From positions 3,348,001 to 3,412,000 of the forward strand of contig JAWZSP010000002.1 of NCBI GenBank assembly GCA_034401135.1: a stretch of 64,000 bases of DNA, written 5' to 3'. The DNA comes from Volutella citrinella (Eukaryota > Ascomycota > Sordariomycetes > Hypocreales > Nectriaceae). The position numbers were made by a program, and so were the translations under genes. Positions 36,501 through 47,050 of the stretch are shown here, in pieces (within the stretch, counting starts at the first letter, position 1; every line of letters begins with the position of its first letter). The notes beneath the pieces are model-generated. The model had not been told where the DNA came from. It saw nothing but the letters and a program-made list of their open reading frames with translations, and made no database searches.

Positions 36501-39439
36501 GCGACTTGACGTGGCCGCGGAGAAAGCACAGATGTTGACAGCCACGCGGACTTGGGCGAGCCTATGGTAGGGAAGGTTTGGGCAGAGCACCGCACAGTGG
36601 ATGTTGACTTCAATTTTTGGCCGTGCGGTTACAGAAGGGCCCGCACTATGTACCTCGCGACCACAAACCGCAGTTCGACGGACCGATCAGATTATTGCAA
36701 GAATGCGGTACCTCAGGGATTGGGAAGGAACCCGACATGACCAAATCCTCATCGATCGGTATTGGCCGACGGCTCAGAAGCCAGAAGTGGTGAATGGGAT
36801 GAGGACAGGCATGATGGAACGACACCTGTCGTACCAGGATACGAAGCGAATAATACGTGGAGCTTGACGGCCGAGCACCATCGAGTCTGCAAGGGTACAG
36901 CGGCTTGTCTCGGTTTCCGTAGGCAGAAGAATGCCTGATGTTCTTGAACCAGGGATAAGGGTATTGGAACAGAGGAGATGATGTGGAAATTGAGGATTGT
37001 ACGACCACCTACGATTTCTCGTCTACGGATTCCCGGTAGAAAAAATTGCGTCGCTGTTCACGGGAATGGGGCAATGGTTGGCAATGCCTGTGGCAGTGCT
37101 GCGCCGTTCCTCAGCGTCGTGGTGTGGTTGCCGTGGTGTGCCAGTAGTTAGCTTCTTCAGGCGGGGTTTCAGTCAGCCAGCCGCAAAAGCCAAAAAGAGT
37201 TTTGTCCAGCTGACCCGGATGGACCAAACAGCATTCGGGTAGAGCTGAGGCGCTCCGACGCCGCCGCCTCGTCACCATCCGCGTGCTCCGCCTGCGGCGA
37301 ACTGCAGAGTCGACGAGGCCGAGGACGGAGCGGGGTGGCCAGAGATCTGGACGCAACTGGGCAGGTGAGCGCAAAGAGAAGATGCCCGTCCAACCGTCCA
37401 ATTGCCATGCCACGACAGACGTCGCGTGCCCATGCTGTGGTGTGCTTCAGCAACGGGATGGATGGCTGGCTGGTAGGCTCGCTGGCTGGCGGGAGATGGA
37501 TTGCACGGCTCTCCCTCTGCCATGACCGACTCACCGGCACCTTTCGCGACAGCGATCTAGCCAGGCCTGGGCAATCCGCAGCAATTTTCCGCTCCTCACC
37601 TTGGATCCCGACCCTACCATTTTGAATGATACTGTGTCGCCTTGGTCTCTGCGTCTCCGCGGTGGAGATCCTCGTCGAGCATGTACCAACGGCACCGTAC
37701 GCCTGAACTGTGGCAGTGGGCCATCACGCAGCGGATGATGCGCCGTTCCAGCAGCGTGAGCGGCCGGGGCAAGTGGGCTGCTTGGCAGGCCGTCTTGGGT
37801 GATGGCGCGCACAGGCCGCTTCGCACCCCCACTGGCTGATGTAGAGGGTGGAGAATGCAGATGCTACGGCCCAGCAAGCCCAGCAGGCGGCCAGCTGCAG
37901 CCCGTGAGAGGGAATAATCGTTCAGGTGCCACGACAGAAGAGAAGAAGAATGGAAGATTGCACTTCCTCAGGGAGTCCATTTGCAAACGGATCATGTCGT
38001 TGCGCCCGAGTCTCATCCCGCTCCCTGGTTATCGGCGCCTCAGACCCAGATCCCTGGGACTTGGGCAGGGACCCAGCTGGTTGGCCGCTGGGGGTGGGCG
38101 TCGCCCTGGGTTTTATCTCTCGTCCTTGACTCTGGGCGAGTTTTGCAGCAGATAGCGGTGCGACATTGCGGCACACATCCCACTCATCCCACCCGCCTTG
38201 ACGACGAGGACTTGCGGCGCAGGCTCCCAGGGGTGGGTCCCCCTCAGTGTGAGAACCAACGGCTTGAACGGTGGTCAAGGACATGATGATTGACAATTGA
38301 CACAGTACCGACTCTACTGCCACGGTGCGTGCAATTCTTCTCTTGTCCGCATGCACAGGCACAAGCTCGAGGCCTGGCTTGAGCATCCACCCATCTCCTG
38401 CCATGGGTGGTAGCATTGACGCCCACTGGTGGTAGGGCGCATGCAAAGCGCCCGAGGAGAAAAAAACCAGACGGCTCAGGTACCCCACCCACCAGTGTGG
38501 AAAGTGTACATGCCGCTGCGGGCGGCGCTGGCGGGCACTGTATGTACCTCCACTATCTCGCACTTGTGCACTTCGGGTCCCAGTCCAGCGTAGCGCACCT
38601 CTGGCACCTAGCGCACCGTCCCATCCTAGCCCTGGCTGGCCATCCCATCCTAATGTCCCGTTCAAGCCATCCATGGATAGGTACCACCCATCCCGCCCAT
38701 GACTGCCCCGGCTGGCTGCCAATGCCAATGCCAACCTCTGGCGCTCTGGTACCTTCGGGGCCGCCCCTCGAGCTGCTGAGTCCCAAAGAGGGCCCTCCTC
38801 GCGGACGCCGCTGATTGGCCCGGGCATGGCGGACAACTGGGAAAAAGCCCCCTCAGCAGACTGAGAAGGGCTTTCGCTGGGGGAGAAAAGGCCGCCCCCT
38901 CGTTGCAATTCCCATTACATAAAAGAGTATCGGCTGCTCCCTTGCGCGCGTGCCCAGTCTGCAGTCCTTCACCTGTTATCTCGCTCCCCCCAAATCGCCC
39001 AGACGGACGCCCGCACCACGCTCAATCACAGCTCGTCTTGCAGGCCGCCTTATCGGTTTCCCTTACGTTTGCCAAACGAGTAGGCGCCTCATTGTGCGCA
39101 ATAGACGCGTCCCCAGTATCGCCCAGCACCGCCCGGCTCTGCGTTGTGGACGCTCACTCGCCCAGCCGCCGCCGTGGACCCCCAACCCTGGACGTTTCGT
39201 GCTGCTCTTGCGCCCGCAGCGCCCGCAAACCAAAAAGCCAACGGGCGCACACCCAGCTCCAGATCCGACTCTTGCGCCCGTCGTCGCTCGACGTTCCACC
39301 TTCATTCACGTAATCGAAATCCCAACCCGCAAACACCAGCCTCTGGGGCGTTGCAGCCCGCGCCCGTCCCGTCAGTTACCAGACTCGAGCACCGGTAACC
39401 CGGCCGGCACGACCCGTGAACCCCCGGCCCGGGGAAGGC
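33578..39439. other. 5.9-kb gene-free region upstream of kapC
   Basis: Lies between the divergent basic nuclear protein gene and kapC. No supported gene. The left part (33.7-37.0 kb) is mixed composition with many stops and a TTAATTAA site at 36262-36269. The right part is GC-rich. From about 38900 to the kapC ATG the sequence is C-rich and G-poor, typical of a long fungal 5' leader. A minus-strand frame at 37922-38908 (about 300 codons from its first ATG) shows no domain. Confidence 0.55.
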
Positions 39440-41200
39440 ATGGCCGACAACATGTCAATCGACAAGGCGGACCCGACGCATTCGCACAATGGCAACTCTG
39501 CCATACACCACCACGCCCACAGTCACCTCAACCACAACCTTAACCACAACCACAACCACAACCACAACCACAACCACAACCTAGGTCTCAACTCTCACCA
39601 CAACCACATCAGCAGCGGCCAGCACTCTCGCGACCAGACTGACTCTCCCGCCGCTTCCAGCCCAGACCGCGACCAGCACTCGGCCAATGCTGCCGCCCCC
39701 GCCAACCCGGCCTCACAGGAAGCACAGCAACCGAAGCGTAAGGGCGGTCGTAAGCCCGTGAGTACAATTCCACCTTCACATTGACATTCACAAATCACAA
39801 CCACATCCCTTCCGCCCTAGTCATCTTGCGCCCGCAAGATCGTGGCGATCGTGCCTGGATCGCATAATCCCAATCGTTGCCCCGTCCCTCTCCTTCCCCT
39901 CTTGTCCAACCAAGGACCTCCCCCTACTCAGCTCCCCCTACTCAGCAACGGCCCATGACAGCTGCACCTTTATCTTTCCCCAGATTCCTTGGATGGAAAA
40001 TCCCTGCCCGTCCCTCGCGGCATCGCAGTTGATAATCTATACCGTTCCATGAATCATCGAAGCCTGTTCCCCTTCCTCTCACAACTTCGCTACGCTACCT
40101 CCCGACGGCGCCTTGGCCAAACTCGACCTTCTCTGACACCATGTCTCTAGATCTACGCCACGTCGGAAGAACGCAAGCAGAGGAATAGGCAGGCTCAGGC
40201 CGCCTTTCGAGAGCGTCGCACCGAATACATAAAGCAGCTCGAGGAGACGATCCGCGTCCATGAGTCGAACCTGCACAACCTCCAGGCGGCTCACCGCACT
40301 GCTGCGGATGAGTGCCTGATGCTTCGCTACAAGAACTCGCTGCTCGAGCGTATTCTCCTCGAGAAGGGTTTGTCATCCTCGCACGCACTCCCAAAAAACT
40401 GTTGCTAAATTCCCTCAGGTATCGATGTCCAAGCCGAGCTTCGCGCTAAGACTGGCAGCCCTAACTTGGGCCCGACTCATATGCCTCAGAATCTTGTCCA
40501 ACCTCCTCCCATTCAGCGGGCTATGATGAACCGACACCACCAGTCTCGACGATCCAACTCCAACATTGCTCCCAAGTCGGAACCCGGCGTTCTTCCGCCA
40601 CCGTTGCAGCCTCACTCATCGGCCACCTCCCCGCAGAACCGACCGACGCCGACGTCGCACGCCAACTCGCCGACTAATGCGGGGTCCGCCTTTTCGCCTG
40701 CACCCTCGGACAGCATGTCCATGCGGGGTTCCATGGCTCCAAGACAGCCCATGTCTCAACCACAGCAAATGACTACGAACTCGCAACCACAACGCCAACC
40801 CGTTATGCCGTCAGGGTCACGAGGCGGACCTCCCTCTAGCTCTGGTGCATCCTACTACCCCACCCCGGCCTTCCAGAATCACATGGACCAGTTGGAGCAG
40901 GAGTACGATGCACAGGCTGACATGATGGACGAACCCGAGATTGAGACTCCCAATGGACCTGGCCCGTATCCGAATTTCAGCAACGGAGAAGGCCAGCACC
41001 CAATGATGCTGTCGCCCGCGTCGAACGGCCCGACACCCTCTCACGAACCCACCCCACAGAACCCAACGTCACACGCCCAGTATCCCTCAATGACACAGCT
41101 CCTGGACCAAGGTGTCGACTGGGATCCATTTGGCCTGAGTGCCAGCATGGCGTTCCCCAACCAGCAACAGTTTCAATTCGACCACAGCAATATGAGGTGA
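39440..41200 (+). CDS. kapC: bZIP transcription factor KapC
   Basis: 438 aa from exons 39440-39757, 40151-40367 and 40419-41200; introns 393 and 51 nt. The bZIP spans the exon 1-2 junction: KRKGGRKP then IYATSEERKQRNRQAQAAFR, with the Yap-type basic signature NRQAQAAFR (residues 118-126) and leucine-zipper heptads at L136, H143, L150, A157, L164 and L171. KSEPGVLPPP and Ser/Pro/Gln-rich sequence follow, ending in DWDPFGLSASMAF. The N-terminus holds a His-Asn repeat. This matches fungal KapC, described as a karyopherin-interacting bZIP; Yap-like stress roles are plausible but not shown here. The ATG at 39440 is chosen because the eight codons before it have no ATG and a C-rich leader precedes. 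Confidence 0.95.
39542..39580 (+). repeat. AACCAC hexamer repeat coding (Asn-His)n
   Basis: About 6.5 copies of AACCAC within kapC exon 1, encoding N35 to N47 as alternating Asn and His. In-frame copy-number change would only lengthen or shorten the tract. Confidence 0.9.
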
Positions 41201-42603
41201 ACTAGCAGGCCCACTTTAAGAAAGTCTGCGTCTTCGGACGTCCCTGAGAGGCTTCTGAATATAGAGGCGCTCGGTTCTCAGACACGCCTGGGTTGCATGC
41301 CCCCAGGCAAACGCGACATGCTGCACCCTCGAGCTCCATGCCTAGGACACCCCACAAAGGGAGCCAGCCGCGACGGCTGCTGGCTGTTTTCGCACTTCAA
41401 AGCCCAGAGCTGCTGCCGCCTCGGGCTTGGCAGACATGGAGCACTGCCGAAAGTCTAGGTCCATGGATGGAGATACCCGTGTGGGTCTTGCATTCACCCG
41501 CTTCCCATGGAGCACCAACTCGAATGGTAACGGACCTAGACACGGCACATTTGCATGGCCGGCTGGCTTGTACCGCGCCGACTTGCACAAGGCGAGAGGT
41601 TTACCTTCACGGGCTGAGCCGGGTCACAGGCTCGTTTCAAAATGCGAGGTAGCAGGACAGCAAGGTGATAGGAGACACCCTGAAATATGCGCAGCGCGCC
41701 GCGAGTAAGGAGAAAAGGCAATTAGACGGTTCCGACCAACGAAACAAAAGTGATTTTATTTTTGGTCCTTTTTAAAAGGTGCTCACGGCACCGAGCATCT
41801 GCAGGGCGGCTGGTATCTGGCTCGTGGGCTGGTTGACCAGTCGTCTGTTGCATGCGATGGTTGATGACCGCATGAAGCATATATATATAATCAAACTAAA
41901 ATATTGGATACGAGCTACGAATCTACACTACTTTATACGCAACATTGTTCAAGTTTTGCCCATCGACAAGCGACGTGAAACATGGGTTGGTTTCCGAGCC
42001 ATGCATTCTGTCACTGACAAACCAGGCCAGGAGTCCACGGTACCATCCAAGGGGTGCGCTGGGATGCAATGATCCATACGGACTTGGATTTATGTCACTT
42101 TGCCTTGTGGTCTTGGGGGAATACTCCTGACAGAGGCAGATTAAAATCACACCCATGTTCAATGCCGAACATAGCCCCCACCCACTGATGCGCAACAACA
42201 GTAATTAATACAGGCGCCAAGTGCTGAGTGCTAATAACTCGTTGACGAATCACGCTCAGACTGTGCATTGATTGACCAAAGTCTTCTTCGTGCTCACGTG
42301 ACAAGGTGGAGGCGGACATTCGCATACCCGGCCGCCCTCCCCAATTTCTGTTCTCGGGTTGGCGCAGAGGCTTTACTACGTACTTGTCGCTACTTCGTTC
42401 TTCAAAGCTGCGCGCCGGCACATCCCTTCAAGCCACAGACTTGCCCTTTGAGCGCAGCTGGTGAACAATTGCTCACAGTACCCTTTGTCTGCTAAACCTC
42501 CAGGTGCATAAGTATCACAATGACACTCTTCGATGCCGTATACTCACGCGTGAGGAGATAGACAACAACCGACTGCGCAGCCGATCACCGCCTGGCGCCA
42601 ACC
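41201..42603. other. Intergenic region, kapC to WW-domain gene
   Basis: About 1.4 kb holding the kapC 3' UTR, an A+T-rich middle with ATATATATA near 41880-41888 and TAATTAA near 42202, and the WW-gene promoter. Frames of about 80-120 codons on both strands overlap and lack domains. Confidence 0.5.
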
Positions 42604-43440
42604 ATGCCTTCCCCCGTAGCGACGACAGCTGTCGATGCCTCTGAGGCTGAGCTGCCGAAGCCCGTCGATGGCCTAGATGCGCCTGCAAAGGACGTAGCGC
42701 AAGATTCCAAACAGCAGGATGCGCCCAGTTCCGATCGCGAGGATGGTGAGGCCTCTGAGAATGATGCGGCATCGCCAAAGGAGACCGCCGACGACCACGA
42801 AGAGTCAAACTCTGCGCCCCCACTGCCTAGCGGACCTGCCCCCGGGGAACCGCCGCTGCCAAGTGAGCCAGTGCCTCAGCAGGCGGACGACGGCTGGGAT
42901 TGCCAATGGGACCCCACCACCCAGAACTGGTTCTTCGTGAATAGATTCTCAGGCAAATCGCAATGGGAGAACCCACGCGTTCCCGCCGCCCCCGCCGCTG
43001 CGCCCGGTACTCAGCCAAGCGTGCCTCAGCCTCCCGCATCGGAGAAGCCCGCAGCCGGTGGCTACAACCCCGCCATCCACGGTGATTACGACCCAAACGC
43101 CTGGTACGCCAAGGGCCAAGAGGAGGAGGCTGAGCCAGCACTGGGGACCTCCTCCCTGGGCGACCCTGCGAATGCATACGGCGTCACGGCGTCGTTCAAC
43201 CGCTTCACCGGCCACTTCCAGGCTGGCGACCAGGGCCCCGAGCGCCACAGCGACGAGTCAAAGTCACGCCGCCAGATGAATGCCTTCTTCGACGTGGACG
43301 CCGCAGCTAACTCCCATGACGGCCGAAGCCTCAAGGCCGAGCGAGCCGGCAAGAAACCCTCAAAGACGGAGCTGAAGGCCTTCAAGGAGAAGCGCCGGGC
43401 GCGCAAGGAGGAGAAGCGCCGCGCATGGCTGCGCGACTGA
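42604..43440 (+). CDS. WW-domain protein with basic C-terminus
   Basis: Single-exon 278-aa protein. Residues 1-90 are acidic and Pro-rich. One WW domain covers about residues 96-125: W98, the aromatic run W109-F110-F111, W121 and P124, so it should bind proline-containing ligands. A tyrosine-containing middle (GGYNPAIHGDYDPNAWYAKG) and a ASFNRFTGHFQ segment follow. The C-terminus is a strongly basic helix, KTELKAFKEKRRARKEEKRR. Conserved single-WW proteins with this architecture occur across ascomycetes; a nuclear or RNA-processing role is inferred from WW plus basic tail. It converges on rix1, 384 bp away. Confidence 0.88.
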   Translation: MPSPVATTAVDASEAELPKPVDGLDAPAKDVAQDSKQQDAPSSDREDGEASENDAASPKETADDHEESNSAPPLPSGPAPGEPPLPSEPVPQQADDGWDCQWDPTTQNWFFVNRFSGKSQWENPRVPAAPAAAPGTQPSVPQPPASEKPAAGGYNPAIHGDYDPNAWYAKGQEEEAEPALGTSSLGDPANAYGVTASFNRFTGHFQAGDQGPERHSDESKSRRQMNAFFDVDAAANSHDGRSLKAERAGKKPSKTELKAFKEKRRARKEEKRRAWLRD

Positions 43441-43824
43441 TTCTTTTCTCTTGCCAGTGTAACGATTGGGAAACAATGGGGCGGGATGGGAATGACTTTG
43501 GAGTGACAATTTGTCCTTGTTACACTATACGGCGTTCTTGGGCACTTGGTGCGGAAGGGGTTGCTTTGGGCATGCGCGTGACTTTGGAGGCAGCAGCATT
43601 TGAATACTTGTGCTTTACTATCAAGATACCAACCAGGGGGCTGGGCGATTTATCTGAGCGGCGGAAATGAGCGTCGTCGTCTTCTCTTGTATACGGGCCA
43701 GTAGAGGTCACGCTACATAGGAAACCAGTAAATCCAGATGCAAATACATATTCATTGGTAGCCAATAAATGGCTCCTGGCAATTCTTTATTCCAATAACT
43801 TTTTGGCCCACTGGTACGCCCATT
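43441..43824. other. Convergent gap, WW-domain gene and rix1
   Basis: 384 bp between two stop codons. Contains AATAAA on the plus strand near 43764-43769 and TTTATT near 43787, consistent with poly(A) signals for the two convergent genes. Confidence 0.45.
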
Positions 43825-46150
43825 TCACTCGTCATCATCTTCATCCTCCTCTAGTTCCATATTAAGATGCACGCTCTCATCATCGTCGTCATCGTCCTCC
43901 TCTTCCACTGGCGCTTTAGCTGATGGTGGTATAGCAGTGGCTGCGATGCGATCAGGAGAAGATGCTTTCTCGCGGACCTGTCGCTTTGGTTCCACAGAGT
44001 CGGAGCCGTCGTGCTTGCGCTTGGGGGGCGAGGTTGCTCTGGGCTGCGCAGCATCCTTACTAGTGTCGAAGGGGTTGCTTTGGATGGGGAGGCTCTTCTC
44101 GACCTTCGTCGAAGAGCTTAGGGCCCCGGATTCGAAGAGATTACCCGTCTTGGTAGATGTATTAGCCTGCTCATCAATCCCAGCTTCCCGCATTTCCTCG
44201 TCTTCATCTCTTTCCTCTGCATCCTCATCGTCATCCTCACCCGGCATCTCCTCTGGGTCGATAGTATCCTCCTGAACGGTTTGTGCGGTGGCGCGTAGAT
44301 TTGTGCGGAGAATTTCCAAGCTTTGATCTTGGGGAAACTGTTGTGTGAGATGGGGCAAAATGCTAGGGTACAGCCGCCCGCGCTGGTCTTTGTAAGGGTT
44401 GAGAACACTTGCCACCATGGCATCTCGGTTTTGCGTAACGATGGCTGTTCTGTCCGCCAGGCTGCGGAGAGATGGCTTGAAGTGACGCTGTGGCACATCA
44501 GAGAGGATGATGACCAGGAGAGCGGTGGCAGCCGCCTTGTGCGCTGGTTCAAGTGCGGGCGTCTCCTCGACGGAAGCGGCTTGGGGCTTTAGGAACAAAT
44601 CAGCGTTGGCAGCAATGCTGTTCTTCTTTGAGTCGACAGATGCAGAGGCCGGCTTGTCAGATTGCTTGAGATGCCCGGCATCTTGCTGAAGATCGCGGCA
44701 ACATGCCCCAAGCAGAGAGTCCAATGCATCAACCGAAGCCTTGGACATTGTCGGCCCTGCAAGAACTAGGACGTCTTTCAGGACTTCATATCCCACCGTG
44801 CGTATGCTTGGGAGGCTGATCCCGGACTTGAACACTCGGGCCAGGTGGTCCAACAGCTCAGGCACCAGCCCAATGATATTTTGGCCCAATCTTTGTATGA
44901 GCACCTGCAACAAGCGGAGGGCAGCAATGTGAATCTCCGGCACTAAGCTCCAAAGCTCATCTCTTTCCTCTCTGCCAATGGCGGGATTTGTCTGCAACGC
45001 CTGATCCCAGGTCTGGGACTTGGGTGATAGCCTGGCTATTAGAAACACTCGAGAGGTGGCGTCGACGATAGCGGACGTGGGTATCGTAACTGGAGTCTTG
45101 GTGGGGTATTTTAGCATGTCCCCAAGGTAATGGAGGAGTCCGGCGAGTCGGTCGGATCCCGCACTGACTCCGGTCCACGGGGGAAGCTCGTCCGCGGTTG
45201 AACCACCCCCAGAAGGCTCCCCATCCAAATCGACCTTTGCTCTTCCATATCCTTCGGATCCATCCCAAGACTCATCAACGGCGCGTAGAACTTGATCCGC
45301 CGTGGTGTGGAAATCTTTGAGGACCTTGTCGATGAGTTTGGCCCATTCATCACTGCCCCCTGACTTTGCAGCGACTTGGTGAAGGGAAATCATAACCCTG
45401 CGAGCTGCTCTCTGCAGACTTGTAGGAGAGAAGATGTCATCCGACTGAGTGGGAGCAACGTAGGGCCGAGCGGCGGCCTTGATCTGCGAGCTGGATGGGC
45501 GGAATGTGGTTGGATACAGGGGAACCAGCGTAGCAACGGCATCAAAAATGGTTTCGATGGCGGTAAAGGGGATCTTCAGGGCTTCCCCAGGCGGAGGCTT
45601 CTTGACGAGGGCGATGATGGATGCGATGAATTCCGGAATGGTAGGGGTGGCAATTTCCCGGATTAGAGTCTGATAGGGTTGAACAAGCATATAGATACGC
45701 GTGAGTGTTACCACCGCGAGCTCCTTGGAGGCGATTGAGTCTCCTTTCTGAGGTCGCAGATCAGTATGGATCACCAGCAACACATGTAAAGGAGCACACT
45801 TAACTTACCTTGACAATATCGAGGAGCCCGCGCACCCATGGCGCACATCCTCGGAGAATTTCCCATCCGCCGACGTCGACGACAGCCTTAACCAGGCCAA
45901 TGGCAGCAAATCGAGCCTCGCGGCTGCGACCAGTCAGGAGAGTCGTGATGCTGGCCTTGAGCTTGTGGACCAGCTGTGCACTCTCAGAAGAAGTGTCCTT
46001 GACTTTTTGCTCCTGGGGTGCTGACAGGGGCTCCTTGCAGTGAAGAACATGGTTGATGAGCGACGGCAAGGCATGTGGAAGCTGAGCAGGTGGGATCGAG
46101 GTGAGTTTGCGACAGAGGACCCGGAGGTCCGGTGGTAGTGAGGCAGCCAT
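43825..46150 (-). CDS. rix1: Pre-rRNA-processing protein Rix1
   Basis: Rix1/PELP1-family protein; with Ipi1 and Ipi3 it promotes ITS2 processing and late pre-60S maturation in the nucleoplasm. Two exons, 46150-45809 and 45747-43825, give 754 aa; the 61-nt intron has GTAAGT and CTCAG. The N-terminus (LRVLCRKLTSIPPAQLPHAL, then ITTLLTGRSREARFAAIGLV) and following helical repeats (GWEILRGCAPWVRGLLDIVK joined to KGDSIASKELAVVTLTRIY) match the RIX1 N-terminal domain. Helical repeat-like sequence continues to about residue 560. The C-terminus is low-complexity and very acidic (EDDEDAEERDEDEEMRE and EEEDDDDDDESV), with a KRKHD basic spot, as in other Rix1 proteins. It shares a divergent promoter with ypp1. 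Confidence 0.9.
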
Positions 46151-47050
46151 GCGGGAGAGTGTGGCCGGTTGATTCGAGCCTTCGAGGCCTTACAGGAATT
46201 GATGCTATGCCCGTGAAGCCGACCAAGTGCTGTGGACTTGGTGTTGAGTTGAGGTTGGAAGCTTGAAGCTTCTTCTCTGGCTAATCACGTGCAGGCAGCT
46301 GGCCCGAACAGGCGATTGACTTGCCTTTGAGTTGGTTTCAAGTCGGAAGCCGCAACCTGTGCTTGAACGGGCAAGGACGGGTGCGGGATGCTGCGAAGGG
46401 CAATCGCAACTTTTGATTGTTGAGTGTCGAGGCGGATGATTTCTCTTCACCATTCCAGACCCGGCTCTCGAAACTTTTTTCTGGGTCGTTCTCCAGCCGC
46501 CGCCGTCCTCCAGAGCCCACAGACCACAGCTAACAACAGAGCTGCGGATCGAGCAATTGGGTGCTGGCGGGGGCTACTAATTAATTATTAGGCCCATTCC
46601 TACCTACTTGGGCCCTAGGCCTGGCTGGATTGGGCCTGAACCTGCGCTGAGGTGCCCGCGAACCCCTGGTGGCGGGCCTTATACGTGGTGGTCCGCCGGC
46701 TGCTGATTGGCCCCTAGCTCCCGTCTGGTTACGTCGGCCACGCTCACCTGTGGCCTACCCTGTTTGTCGGTCGAGACGCAGACCGATCCGCCAACATCTC
46801 CAGTTGGCGCTTGCTGCCAATCAAAGCCTCACAGACGACTCATTACCACCACCTGGAGAGCGCCATTCAGTACCATTTCCGTCGCTCACCAGATCGTCTC
46901 GGTTTCGAAAGCACTCTTGCCTCGCCGCCCACCCCCCCCCCGCGATGTGCTTGGCGCTGCCTGGCAACCACTAGTCCAACTGCCAACCTCCTGAGCAGCC
47001 CGAACCATGACTGTGAGACATCGCGAAGCTTCCTCCTTACGTTCAGCGGA
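46151..47050. promoter_or_regulatory. Divergent promoter of rix1 and ypp1
   Basis: 900 bp between divergent start codons. Includes TAATTAATTA near 46578-46587 at its centre, and GC-rich sequence toward ypp1. No convincing gene: the frames on the ypp1 side are open leader sequence. Confidence 0.6.
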
